DNA of 64,000 bases. Origin: Sinotaia quadrata. Lineage: Eukaryota; Mollusca; Gastropoda; Architaenioglossa; Viviparidae. Below are positions 12,801-23,953 of this stretch, piece after piece. The position numbers and the translations under genes were made by a program. The DNA lies in assembly GCA_028829895.1 (NCBI GenBank), contig CM054177.1:38594564-38658563 (forward strand), read 5' to 3'. Under the pieces are notes generated by a model. That model was not told the DNA's origin. It saw nothing but the letters and a program-made list of their open reading frames with translations, and did not search any database. The number at the start of each line of letters is the position of its first letter. Position 1 is the stretch's first letter.

Positions 12801-13029
12801 GAATTCTGGTGCCAGTCCAAATTCAGTCCATGGAACAGTTTATGAATCACACATGAATTGTCCAGGGAATTTCACAATTATGTTCACAACTCAAGTTCGC
12901 CAAAACACACTCTGATTACAGCCTACACACGGCTTCGCACTGGAGAATGAAAGTGACAGGCAGCCCTGCCTACTTCACACTTTCTGTAGTGACAGTTCAC
13001 AGAGTCAGTTGGGTTTAGCCAACTCTCCT

Positions 13030-13490
13030 TATCACCCCTCTGTAAAAGACACCAGAATATTCTCCACAGAATTCAACTAGAAAAGTTACACAAACACTAT
13101 TACAGACTACAACACCACCACCTGGCAAAAAACCTCACAGAAACCATCACCAAGGTGGCAAACTCAGCCTTCCCACTCACCAAACACAACGCTAAACTGC
13201 CTACCACCCCCTGGTGGAAGAAAACATTAGAAACACTAAAAATAAAATGAAAACATGCACTAAGAGCACATAGACGCAACAATATCAACGACTCTCTTAA
13301 AAAAAAAATACAAAACCATACACAACGAATACATCAAAGCCATCAAAACAGCTAAAAAAAAGACGCCTGGATAAAAACATGCAACAAAAGAACACACCTC
13401 AACTCAACCAAGGATATCAGGAAGGAAATCAGTGGAAGTACAGATGGCGGAAGACAGACATCCAAGAAGATGAAAGGTTCACTTGAATAG
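13030..13490 (+). pseudogene. LINE (non-LTR retrotransposon) ORF2 fragment, endonuclease-RT linker
   Basis: C- and A-rich strand with broken frames matching the linker between the endonuclease and reverse transcriptase of non-LTR retrotransposons. Seen: TPWWKKTLETLKIK (WW at 13212-13217) followed by a stop, then KHALRAHRRN, then YIKAIKTAKK at about 13330-13360. After a one-base frame change comes DAWIKTCNKRTHLNS and KDIRKEISG, ending at a stop at 13486-13488. In LINE families of the Jockey/CR1/I type this linker has the pattern (P)WW---L--LR...Y---I--AK---W---. The reverse transcriptase itself is absent. It sits directly upstream of the plus-strand piggyBac fragment, so at least one insertion or rearrangement joined them. 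Confidence 0.75.
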
Positions 13491-13599
13491 AAATTGCATA
13501 TAAGTGTATATGACGTATCCCACTTGCCAAGCAGTGTCACTGATTTGTCTAAGTTGTTTATTGCTACACTGTTCTTGATTTACTGTGTTGAGTATGTCA

Positions 13600-13937
13600 G
13601 GTACTCGTCATCCAGCCATTCTAATGATTTCTGGTCATTGCTCTCTGCATCATCCAGTCATTCTAATGATTTCTGGTCATTGCTCTCTGCCGAGAAAACG
13701 TATGTATTGGTCTGGGGATAAAGATGTCAGAAACGAATCTTTTGTTGTGCCATGGCAAGAGTCAGGCTTATCGAGATCATGCACTCTGTGTATTTTGCAG
13801 ACAACCAGCTGAATAAGAATGTTAACTTTTCTAAAGTCAGACCACTGTTTGATCTATTAAATGAAAGATTTCAGAAACACTTTCTGGGCATGAGAGACTT
13901 GAGTACTGATGAAAGTATGGTGTCTGTGACAGAGTAA
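13600..13937 (+). pseudogene. piggyBac transposase, DDE-domain fragment
   Basis: Plus-strand remnant of a second piggyBac transposase copy. It begins with an ILMISGHC-like segment that is duplicated (a 36-bp repeat at about 13615-13687), then RKRMYWSGDKDVRNESF, then in another register RLIEIMHSVYFADNQLNKN and SKVRPLFDLLNERFQKHF (13830-13883), and STDESMV. Asp (13908-13910) of DESM corresponds to the first catalytic Asp of the family. The frame ends at 13935-13937 soon after. The MYWS region overlaps in content with the end of the minus-strand fragment, so the two are separate copies or a duplicated inversion. Downstream, the central 300 or so residues are missing and replaced by unrelated repeats. 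Confidence 0.85.
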
Positions 13938-14075
13938 ATTTGTGAAAGACTTTGGGTATTGCCTTGACAAGGTTATGTACAAACTATTATCACTATAATC
14001 TCTATAGCTCCATTTCTGCTCTCTGATAAGAAAGTACCCGTGATTTATATTGTGTCTTATCTGTTGAAATACGTG

Positions 14076-14275
14076 TTATGATATAAGACCTTATAGTCAT
14101 TGAAACATATGAATGTTATGATATAAGACCTTATAGTCATTGAAACATATGAATGTTATGATATAAGACCTTATAGTCATTGAAACATATGAATGTTATG
14201 ATATAAGACCTTATAGTCATTGAAACATATGAATGTTATGATATAAGACCTTATAGTCATTGAAACATATGAACG
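14076..14275 (+). repeat. 40-bp minisatellite, 5 copies, near-perfect
   Basis: Core tataagaccttatagtcatt. The unit contains the imperfect palindrome ATAAGACCTTAT. The array lies inside the broken piggyBac copy, between its DESM segment and its cysteine-rich end. Confidence 0.95.
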
Positions 14276-14289
14276 TGGTTCGTCGAAAT

Positions 14290-14420
14290 ACTGAGGCCAA
14301 ATAATCTTTTCATTGTATTCGTTATATGAATGTTTTATTGTTGATTTAATAAATTTATGTTTAATAAATTTATAAATTGACCTTCTTACACATATTGATA
14401 ATCATATGCTGCATCAGGAG
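14290..14420 (+). mobile_element. short piece of the 1.5-kb dispersed family
   Basis: Contains tattgttgatttaataaa and ttgaccttcttacacatatt, which recur in the copies at 52.0 and 58.1 kb. It is embedded in the piggyBac remnant. Confidence 0.6.
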
Positions 14421-14700
14421 GGAAATTGCCAAAGTGTGGATGATGCAAGCACCGACACTGGAACCAAGAGAGAGGGAGGAAAATATGCTGCTCTTGATAA
14501 TCATGTTCCTCCTGACGTACGGTTAGACTGCCTTGAGCCCTTGACCATCTTACTGAGTCCACTGAAAATCAGGCATGTTGTGCATGCTGTGGCATGAAAT
14601 GCAGACAACCCTGTATCAAATGCAAGCTTGGCGTCCATGACCGCTGAATTATTTCTTTTCACACTGGATCTCATAAGTTCAGACATGACCAGACTTCTAT
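14420..14700 (+). pseudogene. piggyBac transposase, C-terminal cysteine-rich domain
   Basis: In the frame starting at 14544 the sequence reads DHLTESTENQ, then ACCACCGMKCRQPC and IKCKLGVHDR, a stop at 14645-14647, and ISFHT. The spacing of Cys-x2-Cys pairs followed by His matches the cross-brace zinc finger at the C-terminus of piggyBac transposases, which binds the transposon ends. Just upstream NHVPPDVRLDCL is in another register, so there is at least one frameshift near 14540. This is the natural end of the copy whose DESM segment lies at 13.9 kb. The middle is lost, and a minisatellite plus a piece of a dispersed repeat fill the gap. Confidence 0.75.
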
Positions 14701-14779
14701 ATCACTAATTGTACTTCGTATAACATGTACACATTTTCTAATCATTGACAATTACAATATGTTCAAGCGAACTGTCAAG

Positions 14780-14972
14780 TTCGCTTCAAGGGGTCCATGG
14801 ATGGGCTTCAGGGGTCGGTGAAAGTAAAATATTCAGTATATATTTTTATACTCTGCTTATGTGCATTTTCTAGAGAGGGGGTCCATAGTTTTCACCAGAT
14901 TTTCAAAGGGGTCCATGACCCCAACACTATTTTCAAAGGGGTCTGTGACTCTAAAAATGGTTAAAACCACTG
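14780..14972 (+). mobile_element. hAT transposon right end
   Basis: Runs of CAAAGGGGTCCATGACCCC, a second copy with GGGGTCTGTGACTC, and the terminal GGTTAAAACCACTG at 14959-14972. This is the typical subterminal and terminal layout of hAT (Charlie-like) elements. The following 8 bases, ctatagag, would be one copy of the target duplication. The left end was not found, so this is a truncated copy. Confidence 0.7.
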
Positions 14973-15045
14973 CTATAGAGGGACGGCACTAAAACACTCC
15001 CCAGAAGTAAAAATATGTGAATGTTTGCGAACATATTATGATTTT

Positions 15046-15250
15046 CCCTTTATACAGTAAATCTAAGCCCCAAACAATTATTATACTTAAAAACTAAATT
15101 CATACAGTAAATCTAAGCCCAAAACAATTATTATACTTAAAAACTAAATTTATACAGTAAATCTAAGCCCAAAACAATTATTATACTTAAAAACTAAATT
15201 TATACAGTAAATCTAAGCCCAAAACAATTATTATACTTAAAAACAAAATT
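15046..15250 (+). repeat. 50-bp minisatellite, 4 copies
   Basis: Core cagtaaatctaagcccaaaa, starts 15061, 15111, 15161 and 15211. Confidence 0.95.
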
Positions 15251-15699
15251 TCGGCATAAATGGGTTAATTTAGAACACTAGGCTTGATGCAAACAAATGT
15301 CTTTAAAGCACTAGGTTTAGTGCAAAAAAAATTCTTTAATTTAGAAAACTAAGTTTGGTGTACGAGACAAATTGAAATTCAGCCTAGATTACCACGCTTT
15401 GGTGAAAAAACGTGACATATTGATCTTCACTTCAGAACCCTACGCTTAAATAAGTGTGACATATTGAAATTCACTTTAGAACATTCTACCTGATTTTAGT
15501 GCGAGAATTTTTGATTTTCCGTTTTAGCACAAGGCCTGGTGTACGTGTCTGCATGATAATTTTGATAATTAGGTCTGCAAGATTATAATCTTCACTTAAC
15601 CTCTATGACCACCAGGAAGGCGTGATTACAATCTTTCATTTTACTTTATATATACACTCCACTTTACGTATATACTCCACTTTATGTATATACTCCAAA

Positions 15700-15895
15700 T
15701 TTTAAAAGTTAAATGAGCAGCGCGTTCTAATAATAAGACGATAAAACGTGAAAATACATAAAAATAAATAAATAAATAAATAGAGCATGAAACTGAAAAT
15801 CAATGGAGTCGAACACGACATTTGTCGGTGCTCGGAATTCCTTGCGGAGGTACACACTCTGTGACCTACTTCCGTGTAGCCACCACTCACATACC
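15700..15895 (-). mobile_element. possible tRNA-derived SINE
   Basis: On the minus strand there is an A-box-like TGGCTACACGG, about 68 bases later a B-box-like TGTTCGACTCC (10 of 11 to GGTTCGANTCC), then a tail of TTTA repeats. This is the head-to-tail layout of a tRNA-related SINE. The A-B distance is longer than in most tRNAs, and no cloverleaf could be drawn. The reverse frame at 15702-15890 is a shadow. Confidence 0.35.
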
Positions 15896-16804
15896 AGGTA
15901 TTGTTGAAAACCTCTCTGTACCTACTCTATGTCCATCCCCGGAAAATTGCTTGGATCAAGGAAATACAAGTGACATGTGACTGAAGGAAGTGCACTCAAC
16001 AACCTCGTTTTCCTATAATAATTTTAGAATAAGAAACCCACTGTCTTTGTACTCTGCTTTTCACTAGGACATAAGACCAGGACATAAAATAGGTTTGCAA
16101 ATGTGTATATGTATGAAGGTACATGTGTACGTATATAAATGTACAGTGTGTATATGTGTGTTTGAATGTATACGTGTACGTATATACAGTGTGTATATGT
16201 GAATGTATGTATTAATAATGTAATAATATGCGTGAATGGTGAATGTACACAAGTATGTATACATATTTCTTAAAATATTTTTATGTAGTTAGGGTTACGT
16301 TAAGTTCCTCTATCTATATTTAGCACATTCAAAGTTCCTTTCTTTCCTCTTAGTATCCATTATTGCAGTATATATAGTACATTTATATATAACCCTACTT
16401 CCAGCTTTAGATAGACAATGCTTTAAAAACCAGCATTCGGTGGACCTCAGTGTGTATATATACAAAACCACACTTGAATTCACAGGAAACACTTTTGAAA
16501 TATGAAATATGTTAACGGTAACTACAATAAAGATAATAGAAAGAGAGAAAAATGGCAAAATGAGGTTTTATTTATACAAATAAATAGTACAAGACTTAGG
16601 CAGACCACTTATTTGTCTTCCTAGTGCTGTGAGTCGACATAAGGCTGGTTTTTAAGCATGTTTGGTCACCTTAGGTCTGTGGGTAGGGTTATATAGTATA
16701 CTTTGCGATTCTTTTTCATTGTATAACATAACGTGTTGTTTTACTAAAACTTGACACTATTTAGCCTAAGACTTTGTAAGGAGTGTACACATATTATATA
16801 ATAT
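15896..16804. other. gene-free stretch with degenerate TG/TA runs
   Basis: 16.09-16.26 kb has interspersed gtgtatatgt repeats and the remainder is unique. The minus-strand frames at 16064-16264 and 16310-16558 show no domain. Confidence 0.45.
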
Positions 16805-17148
16805 GACTAACTTATTAGTCTCGGAACTAAGTGAACCAACTTATTAGCTTCAGTGACTAAGTGAACCAACTTATTAGCTTCAGTGACTAAGTGAACCAAC
16901 TTATTAGCTTCAGTGACTAAGTGAACTAACTTATTAGCCTCGGAACTAAGTGAACCAACTTATTAGCTTCAGTGACTAAGTGAACCAACTTATTAGTTTC
17001 AGTGACTAAGTGAACTAACTTATTAGCCTCAGTAGCTGGCTAAGTGAACTAACTTATTAGCCTCAATAACTGGCTAAGTGAACTAACTTATTAGCCTCAA
17101 TTACTGGCTAAGTGAACTAACTTATTAGCCTCAATAACTGGCTAAGTG
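16805..17148 (+). repeat. 30-36-bp minisatellite, about 11 copies
   Basis: Core gaaccaacttattagcttca. Later copies carry an extra ctggc, giving a 36-bp subtype. Confidence 0.95.
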
Positions 17149-17304
17149 ACTAAATGAATAAAATCTTGCAATATCTCAGGATCACAGATTACCCAATAAA
17201 CGCTGAAATTCTCGTTTTCTTTTAACTAATATATTTTAAGTGTGGGCTGTTTGATAACAATAATTATCGAACACTGGGTATTCCACTTTTACTATTAGTA
17301 TTCT

Positions 17305-17425
17305 ATTTTAAGTGAGGACTGTTTGATAATAGTAAGTATCGTACATTTTAAGTGAGGACTGTTTGATAATAGTAAGTATCGTACATTTTAAGTGAGGACT
17401 GTTTGATAATAGTAAGTATCGTACA
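17305..17425 (+). repeat. 40-bp minisatellite, 3 copies plus a diverged one
   Basis: Core taagtgaggactgtttgata, starts 17305, 17345 and 17385. A diverged copy lies at 17233. Confidence 0.93.
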
Positions 17426-19567
17426 GGGTAGCACAGTACCGATAGTTTTTAATTCTCAGTTTTGATATCAGGATTATGTGTGACTTGAAATTCCAAGTTA
17501 AAAATAAGATTAATTGAAGATTTTTTCTTTTAATCGAGATTACAATTTGAATAGTACAACAGCCATATTTTTAAAAATCCTAGTAATACTTAAAATACTA
17601 TTTAAAAATAAATAAATAACAAATAAAATAGTTTGGTTACGATAAATAAAAGTATTAACTTTGGAGTTTGTGTTTTATTTGTGATTAATATATTGCTTCT
17701 TTCCACACTCGTCATATTATATATTTCAGTGGCTGTTATCATACAGTTATATGGGTTTCACTCTGTACGGGGGTTTTAAAACAGTGTTTCAGTTCAGTTT
17801 AGCCAGTGAAATTGAATTAAATTTATCAGTTTTAGAATGCATGTTTATAGCTTTACTCGTAACTGGGTTTTAAAACATATTTTAGTTAGCCACATAAAAT
17901 GAAAAAAAAAATTAGAAATGCTTATCTTATAGTGCAGGTTGTTTAAAATTATCAGTTTCTTACGTAGAATTCATAAATTAATATATAATTCATTTGCTTA
18001 TTTTTTCCTGTCTTTTTTCTTTCTCACTTTTTACTTTTCTTTCATCATGAGTGATAATGAGTGCATTTTTATCTCTCCTTTTTCTTTTTACTCTCAGGTT
18101 CCTTTCATCCATTCAATTGATGGATTTTTTAATAAATTACTTCTGTTCCATTTTATATTATTAATAAAATACATGATGTCTCTAAAGCAGTTTTTAACTT
18201 TAATGACTTCATATGTATAAATGTTACAAACTCGCAATAAACATCTTTGAAAGCTGTTCAAAATTAGTTTTATTAATTTGGAAAGGTGATTTTATTTTTT
18301 TTATTTTTATTTTTGCAGACCTACTAACCAATTATAAATAACAAACAAAAAAAGGGGGGGGGGTAAGCCAACTGTGTGCTTGGGTTAGCTGAACTTAAGT
18401 TCACAACATGGGAAGACGGCTTCTCGTACAAATTCAATTAACACCCTGGACGGTAAAAGTATAAGCAAACCGATCAGCCGATGCCAAACCTAGATCAGGG
18501 ACACCCGAAGAAACAAGATAATTGAGAGGGCATTTGATAAGAGTCCCCCAAAAAACAGTGTGCCGTGCATCTGTTGACCTGAACATTCCAAAAACAACAA
18601 TGCACATTTTTCAAGCAATACAATGATGATGATTCTATGGTGTTGCTAATGATGATGTAACATGGCATTAATATAACTTATTTCAACATCAGAGTAGATT
18701 TATAACTAAACTAGCTGTACAGCTATTTATATAAGTGGAATAAATTACAGTAAAAATATGCTAAATCTATTTTACCTATCAATAGCAAGTTTTAAACTAG
18801 CTGTATAAATTTTAATATTATGAAGAATTTTTCATAGTTTCGTTTCGTCATTTATTTTCATCCTAGGGAAATGAAATCATTTCACCTAATTCGATTTGTT
18901 TTCCGATATTTCTTCATTTGTCTTGATCTGTTTTCGGTTTTGTTCTGTATTCTTTCTCACTTTCGTTCTCTTCTGATAATTTCTTTTGTGTTTTTTTTTT
19001 TGTTTCGTTTTTATTTTCTTGTTTTATTAATTGTTTCCTTTTATTTCATTATCAGACATACTGGACATATATTGGACAAATCATTGCATTCAAATCCATA
19101 ATTAAATAATAACAAACTAAGAAAAAATAATGAATTAAATTTGTTGTTGTTGAAAATGCAATAGAACTAGAAATAGAATATATTTTTTGTTCCTCATACT
19201 GAAATTTATACAGGCTGATTTTCAACCCCAAAATAAATAGATGTTGGTCACATCTTGGAAAAAGTCTACCTTTTGTTGCGTCATGATTTTGAACCCTAAA
19301 ATAACAAGAAGTTTGTCACGTCTTGGAGAAAGGCAGGCCTCTTGATCACAACAAAATTGTTTGTGTGAGTAAGCCGAGGCAAAACTTCATGCTGACGTCG
19401 GATCACGAGTTGCCTTCGTTCATTCATTCACGTCAGCAAGCGCAGTGAACTGCGGAAAAACCCATGTACGTAAGCTCACTCACTCGTTTAGAGTTTGTTA
19501 AACATACCTCGCTCGCTCACCATTCATTCAGCTGGAATGTGCGCGCCGTGTGTGTGTGTAATTTTTC
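17426..19567. other. gene-free stretch, T-rich parts and two complex islands
   Basis: The frames at 17939-18220 and 18871-19101 are Phe/Leu-rich products of T-rich DNA. 18.37-18.56 kb (after a run of G at 18352-18361) and 19.34-19.54 kb are complex and less A+T-rich and could be conserved elements. No gene recognised. Confidence 0.4.
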
Positions 19568-19905
19568 AATATCACACACACACAAATATAGGACCTGTCG
19601 CAGTGTCAATATCACACACACACGAATATAGGACCTGTCGCAGTGTCAATATCACACACACACAAATATAGGACCTGTCGCAGTGTCAATATCACACACA
19701 CACACACACAAAAATAGGACCTGTCGCAGTGTCAATATCACACACACACGAATATAGGACCTGTCGCAGTGCCAATATCACACACACACACGAATATAGG
19801 ACCTGTCGCAGTGTCAATATCACACACACACGAATATAGGACCTGTCGCAGTGTCAATATTACACACACACACACACAAATATAGGACCTGTCGCAGTGT
19901 CAATA

Positions 19906-19952
<47 letters not shown>

Positions 19953-19977
19953 TATAGGACCTGTCGCAGTGTCAATA

Positions 19978-20036
<59 letters not shown>

Positions 20037-20063
20037 TATAGGACCTGTCGCAGTGTCAATATC
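19568..20063 (+). repeat. composite array: 25-bp block separated by variable (CA)n, about 10 copies
   Basis: Each unit is ataggacctgtcgcagtgtc plus aatatca, then a CA run, then aaata. The CA run is about 5-7 dinucleotides in the left copies and more than 20 in the last ones. Three frames on both strands here are artefacts. Confidence 0.96.
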
Positions 20064-20138
20064 AGTAATTGCCATAAATGTTGCGCACGCTCTGGTTTAT
20101 CAGTAATTGCCATAAATGTTGCGCACGCTCTGGTTTAT
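20062..20138 (+). repeat. 38-bp direct duplication
   Basis: Two copies containing gttgcgcacgctctggttta, starts 20063 and 20101, abutting the CA composite array. Confidence 0.93.
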
Positions 20139-20199
20139 CGACTGTTTAAAGAAATGCTTTAAAATATTTCAAATCTATGTACAGTTACCCCGCAAAATA

Positions 20200-20612
20200 G
20201 TCCCCGTTTTTATTTTATTTTTATTTCGCGTTTGGTGTAAGTTTATTTCCTTTCTTTCTTTAATTTTATTTTTATTTCGCGTTTGGTGTAAGTTTATTTC
20301 CTTTCTTTCTTTAACTTTATTTTTATTTCGCGTTTGGTGTACAGTTTATCAGTCTTTATTTTATTTTTATTTCGTGATTGGTGTACACTGTACAGTTTGT
20401 TTCGTGTTTGGTGTACAATTTATTTTGCTTTTGGTGTACAGTTTATTTCGTGTTTGGTGTACAGTTTATTTCGCGTTTGGTGTACAGTTTATTTCGCGTT
20501 TGGTGTACACTTTATTTCGCGTTTGGTGTACACTTTATTTCGCGTTTGGTATACAGTTTATTTCGCATTTGTGTACGGTTTATTTCGTGTTTGGTGTACA
20601 GTTTATTTCCTT
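20200..20612 (+). repeat. 23-bp minisatellite with a nested 54-bp unit
   Basis: Core tttatttcgcgtttggtgta. The left part alternates with ttcctttctttcttta, giving longer units. The 204-codon frame over it (20116-20730) and two others are repeat artefacts. Confidence 0.94.
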
Positions 20613-20624
20613 TCATTCTGAGTG

Positions 20625-20910
20625 TACAGGTGGAAGTAGGAAAACAAGGGCAATGCAAGCTGTAAGAACTAGATTCTCGCTCACGTGGCCGGAATTTGAA
20701 TCTCGTTCAGGTGAAAAAACTTACAATTAAGCTTAAATGATGGATATAGTGTCTGGTCCGCCAGATCCAATGGAGTCCCATGTGCTACATACTAAAGATC
20801 CTTAACAATTAACAAATCGGGAAAAGGAGGTCATTGGCCACTGCCCAGGCAATATTGCACATGGAAAATCCACTCCTTCTCCCTGTGAAATCAGTGCAAG
20901 GCAAATAAAA
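20625..20910 (+). mobile_element. possible SINE or other dispersed repeat
   Basis: Complex sequence directly after the 23-bp array. GGCCGGAATTTGAATCTCG resembles a degenerate tRNA B box with flanks, and downstream is GTGTCTGGTCCGCCAGATCC. No second copy exists in the window apart from the loosely similar motif at 41.02 kb. Confidence 0.25.
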
Positions 20911-21165
20911 CAATCCTCCGTTCACATTCAAATAACAGTCTTCTGAACATATTTAACATGTTTATGGCGGGCCAATTACCGGAAATGTTACGTGTTCATA
21001 ACATTTATGTGTAGTTAAATGACCTGATTTCTTTCGCTGATTTAATAATTTTGTCTGTAAATCTTCTGGTATCTGTTTATACAAAATAGTGTCTGGAAAT
21101 GAATGTGATGTTTTGTCTTCTTCTTATTGTCTTCAGATGTATTTTATTTGCATTCACACACCTCT

Positions 21166-21278
21166 GGAGGTGTATTATTGCTACACTAACAGATTTCCAC
21201 TCTCGCTTTCATTTTGTTGTCTGAAGTGTATTATTGCTACACTGACAGATTTCTACTCTCGCTTTCATGTTGTGTCTG
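21166..21278 (+). repeat. 56-bp duplication
   Basis: Two copies with gctacactaacagatttc, starts 21171 and 21227. Confidence 0.85.
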
Positions 21279-21499
21279 AGGTGTATAGCCGTTGGTCTTC
21301 TTGTCTCTGTGAATGTCATTTTACAAAATTCTTATAATTTGTATGCGCATCCATGGAGAAACGTTTTTGGCATGATTGGTTTAGTGCTTTTTAAAAACTG
21401 AATTAACAAAAATAATCAAATCTTAAAAGTAAAGGGGAAAAGCAACAAAAATTGTCAAATCTTATAAATAAAGAGGAGAAAGCAATTACTTTTATAAAT

Positions 21500-22265
21500 A
21501 ACAATCAAAACTATAGAAATGGTGAGGCTGTGTTAGACATTGAATTGTTATTTAAAATATTGAACTATAGAAATAAAGAGGTGTGTTAGACAATGGACTG
21601 AGGCATTTAAAAATAGAACGATAGAAATATGTTTGCGTTTGAAGGTGAACTGAATCATTTAAATAAAGAATTTTAGAAATGACGATGCTGAGTTAGACAC
21701 TGAACTGAGTCATTTCAATATAGAGCTGTAGAAAATTACGAAGTTGTGTTGGATACTGGACTGAGTCGTTTCAATAAAGAACTATAGAAAATTACGAAGT
21801 TGTGTTGGATACTGGACTGAGTCGTTTCAATAAGATAGACCCTCCTTTGCACTTCTCTCAGCATGACGTCACTGCCGTCTCTTGATTTTTTTTCACATGG
21901 CTCTATATGCCAATGTTTTGAAGTTAATAATAATTCATTTGTATTATTTCACATGGCTCTATATGCCAATGTTTTGAAGTTAATAATAATTCATTTGTAT
22001 TATTTCACACGGCTTTGTCAATGTTTTGAAGTTAATAATAATTCATGTATATTATTCACATGGCTCTATATACCAATGTTTTGAAGTTAATAATTTGTAT
22101 TATTTCACACGGCTTTGTCAATGTTTTGAAGTTAATAATAATTCATGTATATTATTCACATGGCTCTATATGTCAATGTTTTGAAGTTAATAATAATTCA
22201 TTTGTATTATTTCACACGGCTTTGTCAGTGTTTTGAAGTTAATAATAATTCATTTATATTATTCA
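21500..22265 (+). repeat. two neighbouring tandem arrays
   Basis: 21.50-21.83 kb is a degenerate repeat with gaaat/gttagacactgaactgag. 21.89-22.27 kb has units of about 50-58 bp with core caatgttttgaagttaataa, about 7 copies of two subtypes (with and without ctctatatgc). Confidence 0.88.
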
Positions 22266-22789
22266 CATGTCTCTTAATTAAGAAAAAATAATTTGTATTA
22301 TTTTTGTTTTTACACAACCATTTCAAAGTCAATAGGAATCAATTTTTATTTTTTCAATAATAAGGTTGTGACGTAAAAGGAAATTAAAGTTGATGTTATT
22401 GTAACTACATGACAAATAACTGTTCACTGAGCTAAAACAATCTTACATCAATTATCCTGTCCAGTCACAGGGTTTAGGCTTTCCTTCGTCACAATTCTCA
22501 GAATGCCGAACTGGTGATGTGATCGGCCTTGTACTAATGGAAAAAAAAGCAGTCACGTGACTTAGTAAAATTTCTAAGAAGTCTTCTACAGACTGAGGGG
22601 ACTCACCTTGAACAAGAAAATTAGGATTACGTTCTGGTGTGTGATAACAGTATAAAAGTGGGTAAATTCAGGAACGTATTCGTATTATCACGTTTTTCCA
22701 AATTAGGTCAGAAGATGCCCAGAAATTAGAGCTGGCGCTACGATCCATTTCTTCGACCATCCCAAGTGTCTGACTGGAAAAGAATCCTA

Positions 22790-22915
22790 GTACATGATTG
22801 AGAATGCTTTAATATCATACTTCACTCACAATTTACTCATACTGAGTCCATCTTAGTACAAGATTGAGAATGCTTTAATATCATACTTCACTCACAATTT
22901 ACTCAGAGGTCCATC
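22790..22915 (+). repeat. 66-bp duplication
   Basis: Two copies of gagaatgctttaatatcata with flanks, starts 22790 and 22856. Confidence 0.9.
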
Positions 22916-22939
22916 CTGAGTCCATCCCTACGTGTAGAC

Positions 22940-23280
22940 TGTGTGTATGAGTGAGTGATATAGGATGGGGGGGAAAACCCACATGCAGTTGTCCAATTTC
23001 ATTATGCGCATTTGCTGACCTATTGCTTACGAAAGCCTGGTTATCAGATAAAAACATAATTGGCCGAGAAACCCCGAGTTATTTCCGCACCGCTACAGAC
23101 GGAATTTACGGCCTCTGTCCCGTGTTCCCGAAATCGGCTTTATGTGATTTGCTTCATTCAGATATTTTTGTCTGTGGCTGGTCGACAGATCATTTCAGTG
23201 AATGAAGAGCCTTAACGCGGGCCGACCCACAAAACGGCGTGGTGTGGCCAATATCGCGCAAAACAAGGAAGGGTTTTATT
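22940..23280 (+). promoter_or_regulatory. candidate conserved non-coding element with palindromic GATA site
   Basis: About 300 bases of complex sequence without internal repeats and less A+T-rich than the flanks. It includes TTATCAGATAA (23041-23051), a palindromic double GATA site, TAATTGGCC (23058-23066), CATTATGCGCA and CCGGTGTTCCCGAAATCGG-like inverted elements. The 84-codon plus-strand frame over it (22951-23205) is Cys-containing but not recognisable. The regulatory role is inferred from composition and motifs only. Confidence 0.25.
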
Positions 23281-23953
23281 CGTAGTACAGAGAGGAAATA
23301 TTCATTTTCCATTCACAGAAATCTGCTTCTATTTGCTTGTTGAAGCGTGTGTGCCAGATTATTTATTTATTGTGTATATCCTCTTGTCACGAGTGATATA
23401 TATATCACGAAATAAATTACATCACACAGCCATGCTATTTTAGTATACATTTTTTAAATTATTCTTTTCTTCCTTTCATAAATTATATTGCTCAAGATAC
23501 ATGTTACATTAAACAGCCATTAAAAATTTACTTAGTTATTCTTTATATCACTCGTTATAACATTAAACAGCACTACAGATTCATTTATTTATCATTCATG
23601 ATACGTTACATTAAACAGAATTTACATTTATTTATTTATTCTTTCTTTTTAACCTTAAAACCCTTACATTAAATACATTATCTATTTATTCATATTTTCT
23701 TTTTATCATTCGTGATACATATTACATTATATATATTACTTTATTTAAGAAAACAGCCATTCATATTGCATGATACATATATGACGTCACATAGCGGCAG
23801 CCGTGTTTTAAATATTTATTTATTAATTCTTCTCTCTGCTTTTTTTAAAAAACACAATCTGCGAAAAAATATTGCGTGATACATATGTATTTTACCACAG
23901 CCATTATGTATTTACGTATATATTTTGTTCTATTGTGCACTGTCCCTGCCAGT
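23281..23953. other. gene-free A+T-rich stretch
   Basis: Degenerate repeats around acattaaacagc and tttatttattc. No gene. Confidence 0.5.

Noticed and set aside
17939..19101. Two hydrophobic frames suggesting membrane proteins
   Set aside because: Phe/Leu/Ile/Ser content follows from T-rich sequence. No conserved motif.
19820..20162. Frames of Cys-Val or Thr-His repeats
   Set aside because: Translation of CA/TG microsatellite.
20116..20730. 204-codon plus-strand open frame
   Set aside because: Made almost entirely of the 23-bp tandem repeat in shifting frames (Phe-Arg-Val-Trp-Cys repeats). Overlapping frames are equally open.
22951..23205. 84-codon plus-strand frame as a gene
   Set aside because: No recognisable domain. 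Composition suits a regulatory island at least as well.
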